DNA from: Chondrus crispus
Taxonomy: Eukaryota > Rhodophyta > Florideophyceae > Gigartinales > Gigartinaceae
DNA: 64,000 nucleotides
Reading direction: 5' to 3'
NCBI RefSeq assembly: GCF_000350225.1
Contig: NW_005178620.1
Coordinates: forward strand, 286,729 to 350,728
How positions within the stretch are numbered: the stretch's first letter is position 1; each line of letters opens with the position of its first letter. A model generated the notes under the pieces. That model worked only from the letters and a program-made list of their open reading frames with translations, did not search any database and was not told the origin of the DNA. A program made the translations under genes and the position numbers. Shown here piece after piece: positions 56,612 to 64,000 of the stretch.

Positions 56612-57922
56612 TTACTGCAAATCTTGCAGTAAAGCTTGCGGCACACGCATAGGGCGCGCTGTTGGACGCCGATAATCTCCACGCGCAATGACTTCTACAA
56701 GTTCTTTTCTCTTCTTCGTTTGTCTAGATCCCCTGCGGTTGACAATCTGTTTGTGATGTTGTTTGCTGATCTCGTACCATCTGTTGCCTGCCTCCTTTAT
56801 TCTCCGTTCTTCGTGCAACTCTCCAACAGTGCGACGTACTGCCAGACGCGCGCCATCCTTGTTCTTGAGACAAAAATTATGAAGTTTCATTGCAAGGCCG
56901 ATTATCTCCGCAGAATCGTTGACGCTGCACTCTAGGCGCTTCAAAAGTTTGAACTTGTTGACTAACATACCGAAAGACTGTTCCACGTGCATCCTGAGGG
57001 AAGGATGGAAGAAATTAAATGCATCCTCCACATCCGTCGCTTGAGAGGACGCAATAGGTGTAATAAGAGAAATACTGCACACATATGCCTCGTCCCCAGC
57101 GATCCAAAATTCCGCTCGCAGCGTGCCGGTTTCCAAGTATCGTCCCAAAGACGATACAGCGTGAGCTAGCGAGTCGTGCGTCGACCCACGACAAACTGCA
57201 GAAAAGCACAAGAATCGGTAGTTAGAATCGACCGCCGCTTGGACAGGAATCGCATAGTAACCCTTCCGGCAATAAAAGGTAGCAGGGTGTTCATCACGAG
57301 ACGGCTTGCGAATTTTAATCGAAATGCCGTCCAGTGCACCGACGCACCCCGGTAGCGGGTTCCAGGGATACCTTGAGGTCTGGAAATCGTCTGCCATCTT
57401 CTTTAGTCCGTCATAAGAATCTGGTAAGCCGGGAAGACCCAATTCTTCGTTCAGAGCCTTTCTGGTCTCTCGAAAAATATGATACACCGTACTGCGCTCG
57501 ACCTCAAATGCGGACATGCAGCTATACGCCGAATCACCTGCCATCAGTCGTAGCAAAATTCCAAGCCTTGCGCGGGGCGAAACAGGCTCTCGACCAGCTC
57601 TTCGCGCCATGCAGTCCTCCTGTTGCAGCCGATGGTGAACGAGAAACCAAAGTCGCTCGAAGGAGTGCCTGTCCATGCGGTACGCTTTCGAAAATTCGAA
57701 GTCATTAAACATCCGATTGCTTTTCCCGAAACTCCACCCTTGTCGCAAATCCTTTGGCTTGACAAGTCTCCTTTCCTTGTGCGGACAGCATTTGATGGCT
57801 CCATGTAGAGATATGATAGCTATAATAACTGCAACAGCTGAAACTACAGTGTTATTTGTCTTACGGTTGTGTGCAATTTTTCGAGATACTCGACGCAAGC
57901 GGCTTGGCGCAGGTGGTGCCAT
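56612..57922 (-). CDS. PIF/Harbinger transposase (DDE_Tnp_4 type)
   Basis: An intact 436-aa minus-strand frame. The N-terminus has a short hydrophobic stretch (VVSAVAVIIAIISLHGAI, 26-43) after a basic start. An HTH-like region covers ~110-150 (RLGILLRLMAGDSAY ... STVYHIF). The catalytic set is CVGALDGISIKI (Asp198), WIAGDEAYVCS (Asp277) and RMHVEQSFGMLVNKF (Glu314), followed by AMKLHNFCL, all typical of PIF/Harbinger DDE enzymes. The Myb-like partner gene usual for Harbinger elements was not found, and I could not define terminal repeats. It may be mobile only with help, or be a trimmed copy. Confidence 0.8.
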   Translation of the reverse strand: MAPPAPSRLRRVSRKIAHNRKTNNTVVSAVAVIIAIISLHGAIKCCPHKERRLVKPKDLRQGWSFGKSNRMFNDFEFSKAYRMDRHSFERLWFLVHHRLQQEDCMARRAGREPVSPRARLGILLRLMAGDSAYSCMSAFEVERSTVYHIFRETRKALNEELGLPGLPDSYDGLKKMADDFQTSRYPWNPLPGCVGALDGISIKIRKPSRDEHPATFYCRKGYYAIPVQAAVDSNYRFLCFSAVCRGSTHDSLAHAVSSLGRYLETGTLRAEFWIAGDEAYVCSISLITPIASSQATDVEDAFNFFHPSLRMHVEQSFGMLVNKFKLLKRLECSVNDSAEIIGLAMKLHNFCLKNKDGARLAVRRTVGELHEERRIKEAGNRWYEISKQHHKQIVNRRGSRQTKKRKELVEVIARGDYRRPTARPMRVPQALLQDLQ

Positions 57923-58399
57923 TTTGAAAAATCAGTTGGCAATGATGAGCGACACGTAATCCTGCTACATTTTTCTCCTGTCGCTGTGCCATGATCATGA
58001 GAACATGGGGACGTCGGGAGGGGAATTAAGTACGACCGGGGTTGGACCACGTTGTGTATCCATGGGAGTTACGATGGGGATCTGCCACGCAGTAGTCGTG
58101 TGCTTCTGGCAGCAATACAGACGCCTGTCAGATTTATTACAGCCTTCCGTCAGACTCTGTCAGCTAGACGGCGTCAGGAGCACTCCGTATTTGTTAAGAA
58201 TTTTAAAATATTCCTGGCAAAACCGGGCAAGGCAAGCAAAAACTAGCCTGTTAAGACACACCCTCAGTAGGGGGACAATCTCAGAATGACCCGTATATAT
58301 ATTTGAGCCTCCTTTCTATAGTGCCATCCCCCCAATAGTGCCATAGCTAGAGGTATGTCACGCTATAGCACTATATCGTAGGAGGCACTGTAGTCACAA
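57923..58399. other. 5' flank of the Harbinger transposase and a hairpin-like short repeat
   Basis: No gene. 58305-58388 is an imperfect inverted repeat: GCCTCC...CTATAGTGCCA on the left and TAGCACTATATCGTAGGAGGC on the right, possibly a tiny MITE. Confidence 0.4.
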
Positions 58400-58587
58400 C
58401 AGGGTTGTCTACTGGCTACGAGTGCAGACACTCTCCGAGTGCAGGTATGAGCACCGAGGCTTGCCGAGGGCATCATATCGCAGCACGAGGCGGCGTGTCC
58501 GCATGATTTAAGCCAGGAGACAATATGCTTGTCTCCCGGCTGCTACCGCGACTGTCAGCCATCGTAATTACAGTGGGTTCGAGTAAA

Positions 58588-58638
58588 CTTGTTGGATTGA
58601 TTATTGTCTGCAGTGCAAACAATAATCAATCCAACAAG
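58588..58638. repeat. 51-bp palindrome (19-bp arms)
   Basis: CTTGTTGGATTGATTATTG and its exact complement around a 13-nt spacer. Confidence 0.9.
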
Positions 58639-58671
58639 TGCACCACAGTGCAGACTCTGCACTGTGGTGCA
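58639..58671. repeat. 33-bp palindrome (15-bp arms)
   Basis: TGCACCACAGTGCAG and its exact complement around ACT, directly beside the preceding palindrome. Confidence 0.9.
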
Positions 58672-58800
58672 TACATTTTCGGCAGTAGTGCAGACATCCG
58701 CAATTTTTGCACTGCGCTCAACCCCACTAAGCGCCCTTTTGAGTTAGCCCCCGTTTGTCCCCGCTGTCACGGTGCGTATGTCTCCTCAGCGGTAGACAAG

Positions 58801-59017
58801 GGAGCTCTCAGGCCTGTGAAGGTAAAATGGTTTTCCTACGAGAGGCGCATCAATGCCACTCACATCACATACACGTGAGGTAGAAAAAACGACCGTCAAA
58901 TATGCACATGACACCGCTGCCTTAAAAGAGCTTGGAAAGCCATGCTAGAAAACCGTGGTGCGTAAAGTCTCTATTTATCTGCGCACGAAAATAACACAAA
59001 TGAGACAGCAGAAAAGG
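58801..59017. other. Short spacer between Crypton derivative and pogo-like element
   Basis: About 220 bp; nothing recognised. Confidence 0.4.
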
Positions 59018-60592
59018 CAGTACCCTTCTCACCGGCTTGGCTTAATTTGGGCCACGGCTCAATTAGGGCCACTTCCAAATCACGAGCCTCTGCCCTCCCC
59101 GCCTTCCCAAAATCCCCACAGTCCATCGCACCAACTCATACGGCGCACTCCGACAGCGAAGCCCTCCCTCCTTCTCTGTAAGCGACGTTCGACTCGACGG
59201 TGGCAGTATGCCACCGTCAATAAGAGGGCAAACTCTCACACACAAGAAAAGAATCGCGAAAAGAAGAGAGGAGGGTGCTCGCCGCGCCATGCTTCTTTCG
59301 TTAATCCAAAGAGGTGAAATCACACGCAAAGCATCCCGAGACACAGGCGTGTCCCGCACAACAGCCACGCGAATAAAAAAGACGTACGAAAGCTCAGAGA
59401 CGGACGAGCTAAAAAAATTGCTAGATCCAGAACGCAATCATGCTGGCCGCACGACAGTGTTATCGGCAGACGAGGAACGCCTTTTAGTCGACAGAACGCT
59501 TCATCCCGCGCGGCGTGGATTTGCTGTTGATAATGCTGTTATGAGCACAGTGCACGCCAAAATAGCTCCGGCAAACACAACGCATATTCTCCAACCCTGT
59601 GATCAATTCGTCAATCCATCATTCCAGCGCACAGTTAGAGAAAAACGAGACCATCTTCTGTCTATGAGCCATTTGTCGTGGGCAAATACTGCGTACAAGA
59701 TCAAACTGGCCGTGGCCGGATACCAGTCCATTTCACCGGAGGATGCCCGGGCCTCATTCATGAAATGTGGCTTGTGGCCTATGAACTATCGATTTTTCCA
59801 TTTCGCGACATTTTAAGGGTCCGCAAATGGGTCCACAGGAGAGTATGAGGATGCTCCTTGCAGTGAGGAGCGTGTTTTGATGGGGCAAAGAGCAAACGTG
59901 GCCGCACGGGTCACCAACATGAGACTGCAATCTAAAATTCATGCGTTAACAGACGGTAGGATACCAGCGTCACAAGCGCTTGCAAAGGTATCTTGTGTCC
60001 TTCGGTCAGATAATCGAGTTCAAAACATTCCGATGAGCGAGATACGAGCTCCAAAATGGCGGTTATGAATCGATGAGGACGCAAAAAGGTGGCAAAATGC
60101 AAGCAGCGGCAGTGTTGACCTCGAAAGTCTCTCACGCCAAATACAACTTTAAATATGTATGGCATGTGGAAGACGTAAGCTCAAAGGCTTTCGAATGTCG
60201 CAGTCGTGCTTCGTCGAGCAATTTGAATTGTGAAAAAGAAAACAGGGCGCCTGTCAAGGGCTATGGCATTGCGCGTAACTTAGAGAGTAGTTTTTGGGTC
60301 TCTCTTGATGATGTTTCCCTAAAACAGTGGCCACGGCGATCGGCGGTTGGGTTGCAGGGGAACAAAGGGAGTTCTCGTGGAGATCGGCACGACTCCGCGG
60401 CGCCAACGTTGCTCGGCCGGGCGCAACTGCGGTGAAAGTGCCGCGGGGAGGTGGCCCGAATTGATCCGGATGGCCTGGAGGGCCGCCAACCAAAAAAGTT
60501 TTGGTACCGGGAAACAGGCCAGTACTGGGTAAAATGACCGATTTTTTGAAAATTCTAAACCGGCCCAAATTGAGCCGGTGAGAAGGGTACTC
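59018..60592 (+). mobile_element. Pogo-like element with imperfect terminal inverted repeats
   Basis: Left end CAGTACCCTTCTCACCGGCT and right end AGCCGGTGAGAAGGGTACTC form inverted termini; the following TTTGGGCC is shared as well. CAGT-type ends fit pogo/Tigger relatives. The 1.57-kb body contains a shortened transposase. Confidence 0.65.
59208..59816 (+). pseudogene. Pogo-like transposase with internal deletion
   Basis: 202-codon frame. Residues ~20-70 hold a helix-turn-helix (MLLSLIQRGEITRKASRDTG then VSRTTATRIKKTYES), usual for the DNA-binding domain. After ~115 it jumps to the C-terminal third of a DDE_1 domain (NTTHILQPCDQFVNPSFQR, ARASFMKCGLWPMNYRF). The middle with the first two catalytic Asp residues is missing; the third position is seen as QPCDQF. 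The product could bind DNA but not cut it. Downstream short frames to 60068 may be further remnants. Confidence 0.65.
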
Positions 60593-61460
60593 CCAGTTCT
60601 TTTTATGGAGACGCATCTGCTTCTGCTTCTCCTCCAGAACGATCTCTGAAATGTAATTCTTGAGAATGACTGCATGTTATGAACGGTGCCCTAGAGGGCA
60701 ACTTTCGAAACGACGATAACGTCGAAGGTTGCCCTAGGGTGCCTTCGATACGGATGTGTCATGATAGCCATAGTCAGCCATACGTGTCCACCTAACACAT
60801 GCACACATGCCGCTCGTCACGCGACGACGGCGTCTGCCTCTTAGGGCGATCCGGCTTGGAGCGGACAATAAACGAGGTATCGTTCCTTGCACCACAGGAT
60901 GAAACGAAACAGGATTGGTAATAGGGGGTGTGCGGAGACGATCTCGACGGAGATAGATTCGACTTGTGGGTTTTTTATTTAGTTGGGAAAAATATACTTT
61001 CCTCGGGCGTGGGCCGAGAGACAAGTTTGTTGTCACATGGGGCACACTCGAGCTGATATCGGCCCTCTGGCCCCGTGTGACAACGCATACAGTATCATCG
61101 TACACATACTGCAAAGAACTTAAATTATGAATCGCAACACGTACGATTACAGCCTCAAGAATGACGCAAATCGGTCGTGATGTGGAACAAATTTAGAAAC
61201 AGCAATGCACAAAAAATTTACTTCAAATATCTATCAGAGCACGAATCTGTAGCTGACCATGCCGCTGGTCAGTTGCACATTAGGGACGCAAGCGCAGAAG
61301 CAGCATCCCTTCTATCAGCTGCTTTCTTCGCAGCAAGAGCACGACGTATGCGCAAAGGTCGAGGCACGACAAACGGTTCGCCGTAAAGTGAGGCGCGACG
61401 GCGTGCGTTAGCAAGTTCGGCATCATACCGAGCTTGCTTTCGCATAGCCGCTTCAAACGC
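60593..61460. other. Intergenic with two imperfect palindromes
   Basis: No supportable gene. 60696-60735 pairs AGGGCAACTTTCGA with TCGAAGGTTGCCCT. Around 61030-61085, TTGTTGTCACATGGGGC pairs imperfectly with GGCCCCGTGTGACAACG. Both may be ends of small elements. Confidence 0.4.
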
Positions 61461-62726
61461 TCACTTCGCGTTCGCTTTCGCCTTCTTCCGCTGCGTATTC
61501 TCAAATTTAACGCACTTCGCGCGCTCCTCTCCCTCAATCATCCGCATGGCGGCGTCACTTGTCAACGTCAGACCTTTTGAGGTGTTCAAAAACCCTCTCT
61601 TCGACACCACTGGTTGTATACCGATATCGTTCCCGCAGGTAATACGCTTCTGTTCTAGTAAATGTAGCATTTCGTCTACAGAAAGCATTTTCCCTTTGCA
61701 GCGTCCATCCGGTTTTGGGGAGTACAGTAGTTTAGCAGGATTGATGGGCCACAATCCAGCTCTCTCAAACCCAGCAGTAATATTTGCGCGCGCGAAAGAC
61801 TTTTCGTAAGCGTGGCGCAAGATAGTGCAAAAATAGAATCCATCATAGGGCTCTGTTTGTTGGACGAGAGATATCTGCTGGATACAGGCGGCAATATTAT
61901 GCTTGAATGAGGCAAAAACTGTCAGATCTAGTGGCTGTGTCTTCCCACTCGTGTGTGAAGGTGGACAGTAGGCAACCACATTCCCATTTCGTAAAATCGT
62001 CAAATCTTTAAGGCTCATGTGGCTGCGGTAACTGTCATACAAGAGCAAAACTTTTCGTCCTTGCCTGGTAAGGTGAGAAATGTCTTGCACGAACATCTCT
62101 GCCCACCGCGCGAAATCAGATTTATCTACGCCTGCCAATTCTTCTCTTTTAGTGACCAACGCGTTGCGGAGAAGGCAATCTGCGACTGACTGCTTCAAAA
62201 GTCCTTCATTACTCTCAATCTCTCTATGCAGAATTCTGGTACCTTTAAAAATAAACAAAGGTCTTCCTGTTGCCCCAGATGCAAAAATGACGGGCATGAT
62301 CGTTACTCTTGACACGTTCTTGAACGTTGGAATGCGAATAGGCAGCGGGGGCGGTGGCAGGCCGGCTGGCGGTGGCGGGTGGCGCGCGTGGAGGAGTGGT
62401 GAAACTGCTGGGCAGGGAGGATGAATAGGGATTGCATTGCCAGTGAGTAATGCGGGGAGTAGTGTGGCAGTGATTTGGTCCCTGGGCGCGGGGGAGATAA
62501 TACACATGGGAGGATGGGATGGGAAGCGCACGGCAGAGATTGCGAAAGGATGCTTCAGGTGCGAGGGGGACGGGAACGGACGAGAACGGACGAGAACGGA
62601 CGAGAACGGAAGAGAAAGGACATAACCAATCACAGGGCGGCTGGGCGGTTGCTGGTCGATGGTGGCCCGGTCAGAGGGACGGTGTTCGTAGTGTGCAAGG
62701 TGGAGGGAGATGATTGGATGAGTCAT
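61461..62726 (-). pseudogene. Pogo-like (DDE_1) transposase, N-terminally truncated
   Basis: 421-codon minus-strand frame. Residues 1-~130 are Pro/Ser/His-rich and probably read-through of non-coding DNA. From ~135 the DDE_1 pattern is clear: RVTIMPVIFASGATGRPLFI, KVLLLYDSYRSHMSLKDL (second Asp), VVAYCPPSHTSGKTQPLDLT (third Asp), ITAGFERAGLWPINPAKLL, then a basic tail QRKKAKANAK. The DNA-binding domain and the first catalytic Asp are absent. It belongs to the same superfamily as 59208-59816 but is clearly different in sequence. Confidence 0.65.
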
Positions 62727-64000
62727 TGCTTTGATCCGATGCTCGTGCGAGCAAGCTGCGAGCAGCTTTATTCTGCCTTGTGACTTTTTTATTCAATAAG
62801 ACAACCTTAGTTGTCCGTAAAGTCACGAAAACGCGTGTTTTGGTGCCGTGTTTGCTCGGATTTATACGGATCTAAACGCGTCTGGTAAAACTCAGAGCAA
62901 AACTCAGAGCATACCGAAAACTGGGGGCATGTGAGTTTTCCACGTAAAAAGTTTCACAACCTGGACGACGGAACTTACTTTCAAATGTCGACGGGGCAAA
63001 GTCGCCTGTGCCTGTGCCATTCCTTCATCCGTCTCCAGTAACATCGTTTTCAACATCTGCATTTGCAGAGATGCTCAACTTGACAAAGTCCGATAACAAC
63101 TGCGCCTTCATCTTATTTGTTCTAGACTGCATGCCGTTAGTCGACACAAACACAAAAACCAACTCAAAACAAAGCAAAAGAAGAGAATCCACAACCCTTC
63201 AACCCCTGACCAACTTGTATCACCATCTCAACTGCGAAGTTGAGATAATGATACAAGTTGGGTGATTTGCTGGGAAATAAAAGGAAACAGGCCTACCGTA
63301 AGCTCATCAGACTTGTATATCTCCCCGTATACCTTACTTAGCTCGCTGACAAAACGAATGTCCGCTGCCACTGGTCCATCTCCATGCCATGTGCATGTCT
63401 ATCATAGATGATAGATGACGTCTATAGAATCGAGGCGTACGCCTAGATTCACATTCAAGTAATAGCTGATTTTCATGCAATCTTCCAGAAGCGCAGGTGA
63501 TGCAAGGTTTGAAACAATCGCCTATGCACCCGAAAACATTGAAAGAGGGCGTGGAAAGGAAGGATCTCACAGCCAACCACTGTACGAAATCACGATGTGC
63601 ATGTGCCGGAGAGGCATCTCGAAGACACGAATCTAATGATAATGTAATGATGATATGATAGTGATAAGAGAGCAATGGTAGCGGGCCACACTGTATGCCA
63701 TAGATTACGTGTGAGGGAAAAAATGAGAGATTTCTAATTGCAATTTTTGCAATTGCCCTCTGATCAAGAAAGCGATCCAAACGCAACTCGCTCGAAACCC
63801 GACACTGAATCGTAAATGCCACAGCCAATACGCGTACCACACGTGAAAAGGATGGGACGCTTCGCAGTCACTGCACAAGTCTCCAAATTTGCACTTGCTT
63901 GGCACATCGCCCAGATGTACAATAGAAACACCGACGTGTCTATTGTTCTCCCATTCCTCCCGCCCCCCCCCCCCCCCCCCACCCCGCCCCCAACCACCCC
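62727..64000. other. Right-end region without recognised genes
   Basis: Only short unsupported ORFs. It includes a 52-bp palindrome (annotated separately) and a C18 run (63963-63980) at the end. Confidence 0.45.
63210..63261. repeat. 52-bp near-perfect palindrome
   Basis: Arms of 24 bp starting CCAACTTGTATCA around GCGA, with two mismatches. Confidence 0.9.

Larger units (their letters stand above)
58400..58800 (-). mobile_element. Deletion derivative of the Crypton-type element
   Basis: The left half (58400-58560) matches the reverse complement of ~27356-27490, and the right end (58765-58800, CGCTGTCACGGTGCGTATGT) matches the reverse complement of ~25245-25290. The recombinase gene is absent. 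Between the ends are two strong palindromes. It looks like a non-autonomous element that keeps only the termini. Confidence 0.65.

Noticed and set aside
56243..56632. 129-codon ORF as the Myb-like partner of the Harbinger transposase
   Set aside because: No Trp-spaced Myb/SANT helices. The start is hydrophobic and it overlaps the transposase 3' end on the other strand.
61461..62726. Residues 1-130 of the minus-strand pogo frame as a Pro-rich domain
   Set aside because: The composition reflects G/C-rich simple sequence, and the DDE pattern begins only afterwards. Probably fortuitous read-through.

Overview
This is a stretch of eukaryotic nuclear DNA that is mostly transposable elements (TEs), with a few broken or duplicated host genes between them. 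Signs of a eukaryote are U1-70K, formin-type, DENN-type, WD40 and trehalose-phosphatase coding fragments, chromodomain Ty3/Gypsy and Ty1/Copia retroelements, a DIRS-type element, a Crypton-type recombinase, and MULE, PIF/Harbinger and pogo transposases. Coding regions are largely intronless. A compact-gene alga, for example a red macroalga, would fit, but nothing in the window proves the lineage. Many reading frames break at short homopolymers, so some apparent pseudogenes may be consensus errors.

Left third (1-23.8 kb). A large protein at 1451-4602 joins a ParB-like domain to a 2OG-Fe(II) dioxygenase-like domain; the last part lies in a second frame. After an assembly gap (4922-5576) comes an element with inverted termini that carries a Ulp1-type cysteine protease and a UPF1-like SF1 helicase. 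A MULE-type transposase (13015-15987) follows, embedded in the same palindromic subrepeats. A DIRS-type retroelement (gag-like, RT/RNase H, tyrosine recombinase) lies between identical 182-bp direct repeats (17195-21477). The last gene here is an unrecognised two-helix membrane protein on the minus strand (21924-23762).

Middle (23.8-42.4 kb). Two ~490-bp MITE copies and a Crypton-type recombinase gene between 33-bp direct repeats are nested in an older inverted-repeat element. A minus-strand Copia remnant is cut off by a 13.4-kb chromovirus with 600-bp LTRs that differ at about 7 sites. Between its pol gene and 3' LTR the chromovirus carries an array of hairpin-forming repeats and an 829-codon antisense ORF.

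Right third (42.4-64 kb). After a decayed YqaJ-like nuclease, two nearly identical ~895-bp inverted arms (43763-44657 and 55233-56126) enclose about 10.6 kb. The arms hold the 3' ends of a trehalose-phosphatase-like gene and of a U1-70K gene. Between them are the rest of U1-70K, an AVL9/DENN-like fragment, a ParB-like/DNA-methylase-like/zinc-finger protein, a divergently oriented DUF7869-type transposase-like protein, a PTEN-C2-formin fragment and a WD40 fragment. This is either a segmental inverted duplication or a very large gene-capturing element. Outside the arms are a PIF/Harbinger transposase, a deletion derivative of the Crypton-type element, and two decayed pogo-like elements.

The strongest candidates for something undescribed are the two ParB-like fusions to DNA-modification-type domains, the pairing of one of them with a transposase inside the inverted arms, the Ulp1 + SF1-helicase element, and the antisense ORF with hairpin array in the chromovirus.
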